Source: Tabrizicola caldifontis
Lineage (GTDB): Bacteria; Pseudomonadota; Alphaproteobacteria; Rhodobacterales; Rhodobacteraceae
Direction of reading: 5' to 3'
NCBI RefSeq assembly: GCF_004762095.1
Contig: NZ_SIJH01000003.1
Span: 124,001-188,000 of the forward strand
Length of the DNA stretch: 64,000 nt
Shown here: positions 1 through 8,557 of the stretch, piece by piece
Layout: the number at the start of each line of letters is the position of its first letter
Position numbering within the stretch: the stretch's first letter is position 1
Program-made: the position numbers and the translations under genes
Notes under the pieces: generated by a model
What the model was told of the DNA's origin: nothing
Seen by the model: the letters and a program-made list of their open reading frames with translations, nothing else
Database searches by the model: none

Positions 1-163
1 CTTCAGCCGTTTCGATTGCGAGAAGGGCGGCCAGCAGGTCTGGGGTCATGCGACCCAGAACCTGCCGCAGTTCGCGCTGCGCGTGGACGACAAGGGCGAC
101 ATCTATGCCGAAGGCGCGGACGAGCTGATCTACGGCCGTCTTTCCAACGTGCTGCAAGGGTAA
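1..163 (+). CDS. aioB: Arsenite oxidase small (Rieske) subunit, 3' end only
   Basis: The reading frame is open from base 2 to the TAA at 161-163 and encodes the last 53 residues of AioB. AioB is the periplasmic Rieske [2Fe-2S] subunit that passes electrons from AioA to a cytochrome or azurin. The visible part has the typical C-terminal pattern: FSRFDCEKGGQQVWG just after where the second Rieske box would lie, then DIYAEGADELIYGRLSNVL. The Tat signal and cluster ligands are outside the window. aioA begins 10 bases after the stop, so the two are clearly one operon. Confidence 0.9.
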   Translation, partial: FSRFDCEKGGQQVWGHATQNLPQFALRVDDKGDIYAEGADELIYGRLSNVLQG

Positions 164-173
164 GGGGGCGATC

Positions 174-2633
174 ATGGCTTACAAACGCAACATCGACCGC
201 CTGCCGATCATTCCCGCGGGCGCCACGGAACATAACGTGACCTGCCACTACTGCATCGTCGGATGCGGCTACAAGGCCTACACCTGGCCGTTGAAGACCC
301 AGGGCACGACCGACAGCAACTGGATCGGCGAGGATCTGTCCAAGCAGCAGGGTGCCGATACCAAGGCCTGGTATGCGCCCTCGATGTACAACGTGGTCAA
401 GCAGAACGGCCGCGACGTGCACCTGGTGATCAAGCCGGATGTGGCCTGCGAGGTGAACTCGGGCCTTGGGTCTATCCGCGGGGCGCGGATGGCCGAGAAC
501 CGCCGCTCCGACATCCTGGGCACGCAGCAGCAGCGCCTGACCGACCCGCTGGTCTGGCGTTACGGCACCTGGCAGCCGACCAGCTGGGACGATGCGCTGG
601 ACCTCGTGGCCCGCGTCACCGCCCGGGTGATCGACAAGGACAACGAGGACGACCTCTACGTCTCGATGTTCGACCATGGCGGAAGCGCCGGCGGGTATGA
701 GAACACCTGGGGCACCGGCAAGCTTTACTTCCAGTCGATGAAGGTGAAGCACTGCCGCATCCACAACCGCCCGGCCTACAATTCCGAGGTCCATTCCAGC
801 CGCGACATGGGCGTGGACGAGCTGAACTACAACTATGCCGACTACGAGGTGACCGACACCATCTTCCTTGTCGGCACCAACCCGATGGAATGCCAGACCA
901 ACCTGTTCCTGAACCACATGGTCAAGGGGATGCAGAACGGAGCGAAGGTCGTCATCTCGGACCCGCGACGCACCGTGACAGTGGACAGCTGTGAACAGGT
1001 GGCGGGGGCCGAAAACGTGCTGCACCTGGCGATCAAGCCCGGCTCGGACGTGGCGCTGCACAACACGCTGTTCACCTACATTGCCGACCAGGGCTGGGTG
1101 GATGCCGACTTCATCGCCAAGTCCACCTTCCAGGGCGACGTGGCGGTGCCCGCCGACAGCGCCCATCCCGCCGCGCTCGGCTCGTATGAGGCCGCGCGGG
1201 CTGCCTGCAGAATGAGCCTGGCCGACGGTGCAGCCGCCACGGGCCTGACCGAGGCACAGATCATCCAGGCCGCGGAATGGATCGCCAAGCCGAAGGAGGA
1301 TGGCAGCCGCCGCAAGTGCGTGACCGGCTATGAAAAGGGCATCATCTGGGGCAACGACAACTATCGTGCCATCGGGTCGCTCCTGAACATCGCGCTGGCC
1401 ACCGGCAACGTCGGTCGCGAAGGCGGCGGCTGCTGCCGTCTGGGCGGTCACCAGGAAGGTTACTACCGGCCCTCCGACGCCCATGTGGGGCGCCCGGCGC
1501 CCTACATCGACCAGCTCATCATCGCGGGCGGCGGCAAGGTGCACCACATCTGGGCCAACGACCACTACAAGACCACGCTGAACGCGGCCGAGTTCAAGCG
1601 CGTCTACAACCGCCGGTCCAACATGGTGAAGGAAGCCATGGACGCCCGCGCCGGGGCCACGCGCGAGGAGCTGGTCGATGCCATCGTGGCCGCGATCAAC
1701 GCGGGCGGCATCTTCTCGGTCAATGTGGACATCATCCACAGCCAGATCGGCCAGGCCGCCCATGTCATCCTGCCGGCGGTCGAATCCGGCGAGATGAACC
1801 TGACCTCGATGAACGGGGAACGCCGACTGCGCCTGACCGAGAAATACATGGACCCGCCCGGCTCGGCCAGGCCCGACTGCCTGATCGCGGCCGGCATGGC
1901 CCAGGCGCTGGAGCGCGTCCTGCGCGAGGAGGGGCGCAACGACTATGCCGACCAGTTCAAGGGCTTTGACTGGAAAACCGAGGAAGACGCCTTCATGGAC
2001 GGCTACCACCAGGCCAACCCCGAGGTGACCTACGACCGTCTGCGCGCCATGGGCAACAACGGCGTGCTGGAGCCGGTCGTGGGCTTTGCCGACGGCAAGC
2101 TGGTGGGGACCAACCGGCTTTACGAGGACGGTGTCTTCACCCGTCATGGGCGCGAGGACGGCAAGGCCCTGTTCTGCATGGGCGAATGGCGCGGCTGGCA
2201 GGCTCCGGGCAAGGCCCAGCAGCAGGCCAACCACCGCTTCTTCATCAACAACGGCCGCGCCAACATGAACTGGCAGAACTGGTTCCTCGACCAGGGCAAC
2301 GAGTTCGTGATGGACCGCTTCCCGGTGCCGTTCATCCAGATCAACCCCGAGGACATGGCCGAACTGGGCATCAAGCCGGGTGACATGGTCGAGGTCTACA
2401 ACGATGTCGGCGCCACGCAGGCGCTGGCCTACCCGGAACCGACCGCCAAGCGCAACGAGACCTTCATGGTCTTCGGCGCACCGAACGGGGCGCAGGGCAA
2501 CATCGTGAACGCGGGCGTGAACGAGCTGATCCTGCCGAACTACAAGGCGACCTGGGCCAACATCCGCAAGATCTCGGATGCCACCCCGGCCTCGGCGGCG
2601 GTGTCCTACAAGTCCTGGGAAGTCGAGCTTTGA
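174..2633 (+). CDS. aioA: Arsenite oxidase large molybdopterin subunit
   Basis: Encodes 819 residues, the usual length for AioA, the catalytic subunit that oxidises arsenite to arsenate at a bis-molybdopterin guanine dinucleotide site in the periplasm. C24, C27 and C31 in CHYCIVGCG ligate the [3Fe-4S] cluster; the fourth position is Ser (about residue 100, GLGSIRG), the diagnostic AioA feature that separates it from four-Cys DMSO-reductase relatives. There is no signal peptide, as expected because AioA is exported with the Tat-targeted AioB. The start has AAGGGGGCG seven bases upstream of ATG. It is followed closely by a GC-rich hairpin, which ends the operon here; no cytochrome c or moeA gene follows, unlike many aio clusters. 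Confidence 0.97.
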   Translation: MAYKRNIDRLPIIPAGATEHNVTCHYCIVGCGYKAYTWPLKTQGTTDSNWIGEDLSKQQGADTKAWYAPSMYNVVKQNGRDVHLVIKPDVACEVNSGLGSIRGARMAENRRSDILGTQQQRLTDPLVWRYGTWQPTSWDDALDLVARVTARVIDKDNEDDLYVSMFDHGGSAGGYENTWGTGKLYFQSMKVKHCRIHNRPAYNSEVHSSRDMGVDELNYNYADYEVTDTIFLVGTNPMECQTNLFLNHMVKGMQNGAKVVISDPRRTVTVDSCEQVAGAENVLHLAIKPGSDVALHNTLFTYIADQGWVDADFIAKSTFQGDVAVPADSAHPAALGSYEAARAACRMSLADGAAATGLTEAQIIQAAEWIAKPKEDGSRRKCVTGYEKGIIWGNDNYRAIGSLLNIALATGNVGREGGGCCRLGGHQEGYYRPSDAHVGRPAPYIDQLIIAGGGKVHHIWANDHYKTTLNAAEFKRVYNRRSNMVKEAMDARAGATREELVDAIVAAINAGGIFSVNVDIIHSQIGQAAHVILPAVESGEMNLTSMNGERRLRLTEKYMDPPGSARPDCLIAAGMAQALERVLREEGRNDYADQFKGFDWKTEEDAFMDGYHQANPEVTYDRLRAMGNNGVLEPVVGFADGKLVGTNRLYEDGVFTRHGREDGKALFCMGEWRGWQAPGKAQQQANHRFFINNGRANMNWQNWFLDQGNEFVMDRFPVPFIQINPEDMAELGIKPGDMVEVYNDVGATQALAYPEPTAKRNETFMVFGAPNGAQGNIVNAGVNELILPNYKATWANIRKISDATPASAAVSYKSWEVEL

Positions 2634-2639
2634 AGATCA

Positions 2640-2666
2640 GGCCCGCCCGGGTTCCTCGGGCGGGCC
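2640..2666 (+). terminator. Hairpin terminator after aioA
   Basis: A perfect 10-bp stem GGCCCGCCCG / CGGGCGGGCC with a 7-base loop starts 6 bases after the aioA stop. Only a short T-rich stretch (CATTTCG) follows, so termination may be partial; the next gene starts 20 bases further on. Confidence 0.6.
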
Positions 2667-2686
2667 ATTTCGACGGGGAGGGATGG

Positions 2687-3199
2687 ATGCGCATCGCCTA
2701 TGTCAGCCTGCAAGGCAGGGGTCGCACCGACCAGCTGATCGCCGAGGTTGCGGACCGGCTGGCTGCCCAAGGGGTGCGGCTTGCGGGAACCGTGCAATCC
2801 AATCACGAACGGCCCGACCGCCGGAAATGCGACATGGACCTGCGGGTTTTGCCCGATGGCCCCACCTTGCGCATCAGCGAGGACCGCGGCGATCTGGCGC
2901 GCGGCTGCATTCTTGATAGTGGTGCGCTGGAACAGGCCGTCCACGAGGTCGAGCGCAGGCTGGACGGCGCGGACATCCTGATCGTCAACAAGTTCGGCAA
3001 GCGCGAGGCCGAAGGCAGGGGGCTGACCCCGGTGATTGCCGAAGCCCTGCACCGCAGCCTGCCCGTTCTGGTCGGGGTGAACGGTCTCAACCTTGCGGCG
3101 CTCCTGTCCTTCGTCGAGGAAGAGATTCAGGGCCTGCCGACCAATGCCGAGGCGGTTGCCGACTGGTGTCTTGCGGGCGTGGTCCGCCTGCCAGCCTGA
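2687..3199 (+). CDS. DUF2478 family protein
   Basis: A 170-residue protein starting MRIAYVSLQGRGRTDQ. The ATG at 2687 is chosen because GGGGAGGG lies just upstream; an in-frame ATG at 2630 would overlap aioA. The family (DUF2478) has an N-terminal glycine-rich loop resembling a degenerate nucleotide-binding loop, then a conserved KCDMDLRVLPDG segment and an ILIVNKFGKREAEGRG segment, all visible here. Members occur beside molybdenum transport and molybdoenzyme genes, which fits its place after aioBA, but the biochemical function is not established. A role in molybdenum cofactor supply or arsenite oxidase maturation is inference only. Confidence 0.8.
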   Translation: MRIAYVSLQGRGRTDQLIAEVADRLAAQGVRLAGTVQSNHERPDRRKCDMDLRVLPDGPTLRISEDRGDLARGCILDSGALEQAVHEVERRLDGADILIVNKFGKREAEGRGLTPVIAEALHRSLPVLVGVNGLNLAALLSFVEEEIQGLPTNAEAVADWCLAGVVRLPA

Positions 3200-3203
3200 G
3201 GCA

Positions 3204-3970
3204 ACGTCAGGTCAAAGCCAGCAATCTCGCAATGCCGACCGGTGGTTCTGCCAGGAACGGCAGCAGAAACACGCCGTGCCAGTCCGCTGCAGATGCGTTC
3301 GATCTGAACCGTCTCTCCACCGATCCGCCTTTGCAGCAGCGCGTCTGCATGCCCGTCTGCACCAGCGACCGGCTTACTACCCAGGCCGCAGGCCAGATCT
3401 TCGCACGGCGGAGGTCTTCCCGCAGTCTCGCAGCCTCGGTGACCGGCGTCGTCTCCGGCAAGGCCACAAGAACGACCTTCATGTAATCTGGATCCTCGGG
3501 TCGCGTCAGTGGGGGATCCTATCCCGCGTTGAACCGATCCCATGTCCTGCGTCATCTGGCGGTGACAGGCACCTGTCGCGCCAGAAGACGCAGCGTATGC
3601 CCGGCCGGCGCAGTATCCATGACGATGAATGCCCCCTCGTTTCGGCCACGATGCGCGAGAAGACGTGGAAACACGGCCACTTCCTCGGTGCAGGGCAAGG
3701 CCCGGTACTGGCAAGCTCATAAACCATCACCGAAGGGCCGAGTGCCTCCAGATTGGCAGCAGCCTTCATGACTTCCCCCGACGGGTTCTCGTCCCGGAAG
3801 AGCGCGGGCAAGGCGGGCAGCCCCACCACGTCAAAGGGCCGCAGCGGCACCTCGGTCGCAGGCAATGCCGCACACCATAGCGAGCAACGAGGCCAGGGCC
3901 GCCATCCTCCGCCTTCGCGAAACCGAAGGCATCGGGCCGCAATACGGATTTTGGCCGCGGTCAGAACCAA
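3204..3970 (-). pseudogene. arsA: Decayed arsA-like arsenical pump ATPase
   Basis: ArsA-type peptides are spread over different minus-strand frames. 3207-3482 encodes VVLVALPETTPVTEAARLRE, close to the conserved ArsA segment, and ends with FLAEPPVGIARLLAL. A second frame around 3290-3360 carries DALLQRRIGGETVQIERI. 3506-3970 carries LRPFDVVGLPALPALF and FHVFSRIVAETRG; a further frame carries GATGACHRQMTQ (normally DATGAYHRQMT). Several frameshifts are needed to join them, and no P-loop is visible. ArsA energises arsenite efflux through ArsB, so this was probably once part of the arsenic gene set next to aioBA. It cannot make an intact protein. Confidence 0.75.
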
Positions 3971-4019
3971 GGACGGCTTGCGCGCATCGCTGACGTTCCG
4001 GTTCGGGGCTGCTGCCTGC

Positions 4020-4208
4020 CTATTTCGTCAGGACGCCGACGCCCGCGCCGACGATGGCACCTTCCACACACCGGCCGTCAACCAGAACTTCCCCTGCTGC
4101 GCAACCGATTGCAGCGCCGACCACCGCGCGATCAAGGGTTCTGTCCCCGACACACCCGGAGAGCCCGAATGTCGAGGAAGCCACCATCAGAGCGACCAGG
4201 CTTCGCAT
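4020..4208 (-). CDS. Small predicted lipoprotein
   Basis: A 62-residue product that begins MRSLVALMVASSTFGLSGC: a short positively charged start, a hydrophobic stretch and a lipobox (LSGC), so it should be lipidated at Cys19. The rest is short and Gly/Ala-rich (AVVGAAIGC, EGAIVGAGVGVL), resembling glycine-zipper peptides. The start is well supported by AAGGAGG seven bases before ATG. It is intact although it lies between decayed genes. Function unknown. Confidence 0.65.
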   Translation of the reverse strand: MRSLVALMVASSTFGLSGCVGDRTLDRAVVGAAIGCAAGEVLVDGRCVEGAIVGAGVGVLTK

Positions 4209-4467
4209 GTTGAATCCTCCTTCAAAGCCTTTGGGACGATTTCGATAATCAAACACGGGCGGCGCAGGCAAAACATGATCTGTGTCAATCGGGCCGAAGC
4301 TGCTCTGAACCGACCACGATGGCCTGTCGGACGGCTTTGCTCAGACTGGCAAGCGGACGCCTGGCGTCACGCGCGCTGGCTCCAAGCTGATCCGCACACT
4401 TCAGCCACTGCCGGTGGGGGTCGTCGATCACCGCAGCATGTGCATGATGGGGGCCCGCGTTCAGAGA

Positions 4468-4744
4468 TACGCCCTGAACCCCGGTGAGGGGATCCAGGTG
4501 AAGCACACCATGAAGGAGGACCAAGTCGCCCACTTCGCCTGGACAACAAAGGGCAGCGGCGTGAACAGTGACTTTCATGGCGACGGCGGCGGGAATGGCT
4601 TCAGCCAGGAACGGGGCCGCGCCGTGCCCGAGGCTATTGGCGACCCGACCGCGGCCTTCACCGGCAACTGCGGCTGGTTTTGGCGCATCCGGACAGACGC
4701 CCACCGTCACTCTGACGCTCAGGGCAGGAAGCGATTGCGCCGAC
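4468..4744 (+). pseudogene. Remnant of a membrane-anchor protein C-terminus
   Basis: Frame 1 reads YALNPGEGIQVKHTMKE, AHFAWTT, DFHGDGGG, AAFTGNCGWFWRIRTDA, and the next frame continues TVTLTLRAGSDCAD. This matches the C-terminal part of proteins annotated as 'transmembrane anchor protein' in metal-resistance loci of Rhodobacterales (recognised by pattern, not by search). One frameshift near 4700 and no N-terminal membrane segment are visible, so it is a fragment. Confidence 0.5.
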
Positions 4745-4747
4745 CGT

Positions 4748-4996
4748 ATCTGCAACCTCGCGCACAGGAAGACCCGGGCCGCGATCGCCAGCGAGGCCAG
4801 CTTTCCGAACGCGAACATGGTGACCTTCCTGAAGAATGGTCGGAACAGGGTGCCCCTTGACCCTGTGCCCTCGATCGCAAAGGCGCTGGAGGTTGATCCG
4901 GCTTGCCTGATGCGTCTTGCGCTCGACCACGCCGTCGGCGCAATGGCGGCGAAGGCGATCACCGACATCTTCGGCACGCCCGCCACAGAGAACAAG
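4748..4996 (+). pseudogene. Remnant of an XRE-family helix-turn-helix regulator
   Basis: Reads KTRAAIASEASFPNANMV, TFLKNGRNRVPLDPVPSIAK, ALEVDPACLMRLALDHAV without a start codon or N-terminus. This is the layout of a small Cro/CI-type repressor: a recognition helix, a turn rich in hydrophobic anchors, then VD-P-L-R-AL. It directly abuts the previous fragment and has no end matching an intact gene. Confidence 0.5.
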
Positions 4997-5088
4997 CGTG
5001 CGCCACAACCACGTTTGGACGCAGCGCCGCAAATCAGCGATCGCAGGCTTGTCTTTCGCGGCAGAGCCGCCCGCCCGGCGCATATCCG

Positions 5089-5208
5089 AACACGGTCGCC
5101 CAGTGGCGCAGCCGCGCTACGGTCGAGCACAGGAAGACCCGGGCGCCGGAACCGCGCGCCACCGGCCTGACGGAAGCCGGGGAAGCAATGGTTGTCGCAT
5201 CCGGAAGG
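5089..5208 (+). mobile_element. IS481-family transposase fragment
   Basis: Reads NTVAQWRSRATVEHRKTRAP, EPRATGLTEAGEAMVVASGR. This corresponds to the second helix-turn-helix and linker of IS481-type transposases, normally close to KTVAKW(K/R)KR, GPKEPRSTVLTEAEEAM(I/V)VAFRRHT. Only about 40 residues are left; no DDE core or terminal inverted repeats are visible. Confidence 0.5.
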
Positions 5209-5683
5209 CATGCGGGTGCGCGTGGCCGTACTGAACGGCAATACCGCGATCGGAACACCCATCACACCGGCTGCGGGACAGGTCTTTCCGGGGTAAGGCG
5301 CATCGGACTTTCAGGCAATCTGTGCAAGAGAACCGCGCTGCGCCGAAGTCGTGCACATTTGGGCCGGGCAAGGAAAGAAAACTTTCGGATTGGGGACGCG
5401 CGGCCGCCCCCGATACGTTGTTTCCTTGGTCGTCTCCCAGGTTCGGAATCTGCCAGCCTGATCACCTGGCAGGAGGGCCAAGCTGACGCAGTTCTTCCCG
5501 CATCCCTCGGGAACCGAGGCACGAGGCCGGCTTGGGAACGGGAAGCGCTCCCCAAAATCGCAAAGCCATGTGCCGCGCTACGCCGGCAGGGGGATCGCAG
5601 GTCAGGCCGCACGATCGGAAAACGGCACCCTGGCTGCGACAGAATCACCGGCAATGCGCAAATCTTGTCGGGATTTCCTGAAT
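5209..5683. other. Gene-free stretch between IS remnant and tRNA-Pro
   Basis: I find no protein similarity in any frame, no ribosome binding sites in front of the open frames, and no repeats. It continues the decayed region and ends at the 3' end of the tRNA gene. Confidence 0.4.
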
Positions 5684-5760
5684 TGGTCGGAGCGAGAGGA
5701 TTCGAACCTCCGACCCCCTGCTCCCGAAGCAGGTGCGCTACCAGACTGCGCTACGCTCCG
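5684..5760 (-). tRNA. tRNA-Pro (anticodon CGG)
   Basis: A 77-nt cloverleaf read on the minus strand. The acceptor stem CGGAGCG pairs with CGCTCCG, the discriminator is A and the CCA is encoded. The anticodon stem CCTGC/GCAGG closes the loop TTCGGGA, giving anticodon CGG (proline). The T arm contains GGTTCGAATCC. Its 3' end faces the decayed arsenic region on the left, a usual integration position for islands. Confidence 0.95.
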
Positions 5761-5807
5761 ACCTTGCGCTGCGGGTTACCCCTTCCGCCCGGCTTTGGCA
5801 AGAGCCC

Positions 5808-6773
5808 TCAAACCTGATCGCTGCCGCGTTCGAAACGCTTCAGCCAGCTGGAAATCCGCGGCTGGGTGCCGATGTCCATGCGCGAGCGGTTCTCCAGCAC
5901 CGGGCGGTGGCGGCTGACCGAGGGTTTGCCTTCGCGCAGGACGATGTAGATGCCGCTGGCAATGATGACGGCTGACCCGATGGCGGTGTAGAGATCCACC
6001 CCCTCATCGAAGAACAGCCAGCCGTAAAGCGCGGCCCACAGGATCTGGGAATACTGCATCGGCGCCACGATCACCGCAGGTGCGGCGCGATAGGCCGCAA
6101 TGATGCCCAGGGCCCCCAGCATGCCAAGAAAGGCCATGACCGCCGTCAGGCCCAGGTGTTCGACCGGCATGGGCCGATAGACGAAGGGCATGACCGCGCC
6201 CATGGCAAAGAAGGTCAGGACCATCGGGTAAAGCATCAGCACGGCCGAGCGTTCCTCGTTCCCGATCTTGCGCACGATGACACTGGTCAGCGCACCGGTG
6301 ATCGCCGCACCCAGCGCAGCGATATGGCCGATGGAAAACCCGTCGCCCCCGCCCGGACGCAGCACGATCAGCACACCGCACAGACCCACGACCACCGCGA
6401 TGCCGCGCCGGATGCCAACCTTCTCGCCCAGCATCGGAATGGCCATCAACGTGATGAGCAGCGGCATGGCGAAGAAGATCGCATAGCAGGTGGCCATCGG
6501 CAGCTGCGAGAAGGCGAAAAACCCCATTACCCCCGTCACTACCGCCGAAACCGACCGCAGGATCGACCACCAGGGATGGCGGGGGATCAGCGTCCCGTCC
6601 CGCCGGTCACCCATCAGCATCATCGTGACCAGCGGAAAGCCCATCAGGCCGGAAAAGAACATGATCTGAAAGGCGGTGTAATCCTCGCCCAGAAGCTTCA
6701 CCACCACGTCATGCGTGGCATAGGCCCCAAAGGCGGCCAGAGAAAGGGCCGCGCCCTTCAGATTGTCGGACAT
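5808..6773 (-). CDS. EamA-type (DMT superfamily) transporter
   Basis: A 321-residue inner-membrane protein with about ten hydrophobic segments arranged as two EamA repeats: an N-terminal half with FGAYATHDVVVKLLG and the conserved central LGEKVGIRRGIAVVVGLCGV, and a second half with a matching WLFFDEGVDLYTAIGSAVII. Members export small metabolites or amino acids; the substrate here cannot be told. It is a single gene reading towards the tRNA, with a short soluble tail after the last membrane segment. Confidence 0.85.
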   Translation of the reverse strand: MSDNLKGAALSLAAFGAYATHDVVVKLLGEDYTAFQIMFFSGLMGFPLVTMMLMGDRRDGTLIPRHPWWSILRSVSAVVTGVMGFFAFSQLPMATCYAIFFAMPLLITLMAIPMLGEKVGIRRGIAVVVGLCGVLIVLRPGGGDGFSIGHIAALGAAITGALTSVIVRKIGNEERSAVLMLYPMVLTFFAMGAVMPFVYRPMPVEHLGLTAVMAFLGMLGALGIIAAYRAAPAVIVAPMQYSQILWAALYGWLFFDEGVDLYTAIGSAVIIASGIYIVLREGKPSVSRHRPVLENRSRMDIGTQPRISSWLKRFERGSDQV

Positions 6774-6905
6774 GCCGGAACTTCCGTTGCTGCCGCACCC
6801 TTGCCGGATGGGCCGTTCGCGCTATCGCCGGTTGTGGCAGAATAGGCCGGGTGCCACAAGCCCGGACGGCTTGCCTTGCGCACGCGCTTCAGTCACCTTC
6901 GCGCC

Positions 6906-8462
6906 ATGACAGGGGGAATCCTGGGTTTTCTTGGCGGTATCGGTCTGTTCCTTTTCGGGATGGAAACGATGACCGCCGCCCTGCGCGATCTGGCCGGAGA
7001 ACGTCTTCGCCGATGGCTTCTGCGGATCACCCGCACGCCATTGCGCGGCGTGTTGACCGGGGCGGCGATCACCGGTCTGGTGCAGTCCTCCAGCGCAGTG
7101 ACGGTGATGGCGATCGGCTTTGTCGGCGCGGGGCTTCTGAGCTTTTCCCAGTCGCTGGGCATCCTTTACGGCGCAAACATCGGCACCACCGCGACGGGCT
7201 GGATCGTCGCCATGGTCGGCTTCAAGATGAAGCTGGGTACTCTGGCGCTGCCGGTACTGTTCCTTGCCGCGCTGACCGGCATCTTCGGCGAGGGAAGGCT
7301 GGCGCGTTGGGGGCGGATGCTGGCAGGGCTGTCGCTGCTGTTCATCGGGCTGGACCTGATGCAGGCCTCGATGGCGGGAATGGAAGGAATGATCACCCCC
7401 GACCGCCTGCCGGATGATGGCTGGGGTGGGCGACTGGTGCTGGTGGCGCTTGGCCTTGGCCTGACGGCCATCATGCAAAGCTCCTCCGCCGGGGTGGCGC
7501 TGACCTTGGTTCTGCTAGGTTCGGGCGCGATCAGCTTTGCGCAAGCTGCGACGATGGTGATCGGGATGAACATAGGCTCGACCCTGACCGGGGTTCTGGC
7601 CAGCCTTGGCGGCGGGGTCGAGATGCGGCGGACGGCGCTGGCAAATCTTCTGTTCAATACCGGCACCGCGCTGATTGCCTTTCCGCTGCTGGACATGATC
7701 TCGCCCCTGCTTCACGCAACGCTGATCGGCCATGACGACCAGACGGCGCTGGTCCTGTTTCATACGGCCTTCAATCTGACCGGAACGCTGGTCTTCCTGC
7801 CCCTGACCCAACACTTCGCCGCGCTCATGCAGCGGCTGGTGCCGGACCGCCCGGTGACGCTTGCCGCGGCGCTGGATCCGGCACTGCTGACCGATACCGG
7901 CACGGCGCTGGACGCCGCGGCACGGACCGCAGGCGCCATGGCCGAGGCCGTAGGCGCGGCACTAGGCGCGGCCCTTGCCCCGCCGGACAGGCGCGACCTT
8001 CGGCCGCTGGCAGCCCTGCCCGGGCAGCTGGACCCGGCGAGGCAGGCCCTGGAACGGTGGATCTCGCAACTGCGCATACCCGCCGACCGCCCCGAGGCGA
8101 TGGCGCGCATGGCCGCGCTGATGCATCTGATCGACCATCTTGCCCGTCTGTCCGCCCGCGCGCGCGAATACGAGCGGATTGCCCACCTGGCCGACAGTCC
8201 GCGTCTGGCGCGGCCGGCGCGGGCGGTGGCGGCGGCGCTGCGCAAGCGGATGCGGCCCGGACAGGCCGAGCGACTGGTGGAACGCGTGCAGGGCTTTGCC
8301 CGCCAGCACCGGCGCGGGGCCATGCTTCGGGAACATGCCGGGATCATCGACCTTCCCGGCGTCTTTCGGGAAACCGACGCCCTGCGCTGGCTGGATCGGG
8401 TCGCCGATCACGCCGAGCGCATCGCACATTACCGGGAAATCGCAGAAGGCCCGACCACCTGA
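6906..8462 (+). CDS. Na+/phosphate cotransporter family protein (NptA/PhoU-like)
   Basis: A protein of about 518 residues from the ATG at 6906; an in-frame TTG at 6876 would add ten polar residues and is less likely. Two Na_Pi_cotrans repeats are marked by the QSSS signatures GLVQSSSAVTVM (about residue 60) and AIMQSSSAGVAL (about 191), which bind Na+ and phosphate, with NIGTT and NIGSTLTG following each. The C-terminal ~170 residues are soluble and helical, like the PhoU-like tail of bacterial NptA proteins. It probably imports, or balances efflux of, inorganic phosphate. It is a single gene divergent from the EamA gene. Confidence 0.88.
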   Translation: MTGGILGFLGGIGLFLFGMETMTAALRDLAGERLRRWLLRITRTPLRGVLTGAAITGLVQSSSAVTVMAIGFVGAGLLSFSQSLGILYGANIGTTATGWIVAMVGFKMKLGTLALPVLFLAALTGIFGEGRLARWGRMLAGLSLLFIGLDLMQASMAGMEGMITPDRLPDDGWGGRLVLVALGLGLTAIMQSSSAGVALTLVLLGSGAISFAQAATMVIGMNIGSTLTGVLASLGGGVEMRRTALANLLFNTGTALIAFPLLDMISPLLHATLIGHDDQTALVLFHTAFNLTGTLVFLPLTQHFAALMQRLVPDRPVTLAAALDPALLTDTGTALDAAARTAGAMAEAVGAALGAALAPPDRRDLRPLAALPGQLDPARQALERWISQLRIPADRPEAMARMAALMHLIDHLARLSARAREYERIAHLADSPRLARPARAVAAALRKRMRPGQAERLVERVQGFARQHRRGAMLREHAGIIDLPGVFRETDALRWLDRVADHAERIAHYREIAEGPTT

Positions 8463-8557
8463 GGCTGGTCGGGAACTTCGTGATCCGCTCGCAGGCCCTA
8501 GCCCGGAAATTGCACACAGGGCAGCGGGGAGGCGCCCCCGCCTGCCCTATGTCTGCC

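Noticed and set aside
3-2234. Long open frame (743 codons) on the strand opposite aioA
   Set aside because: It mirrors aioA codon by codon, a usual effect of high GC at third positions; no ribosome site or recognisable protein.
4285-5265. Open frame of 326 codons on the minus strand in the decayed region
   Set aside because: No start site, no similarity to any family I know, and the plus strand holds recognisable gene fragments in the same place.
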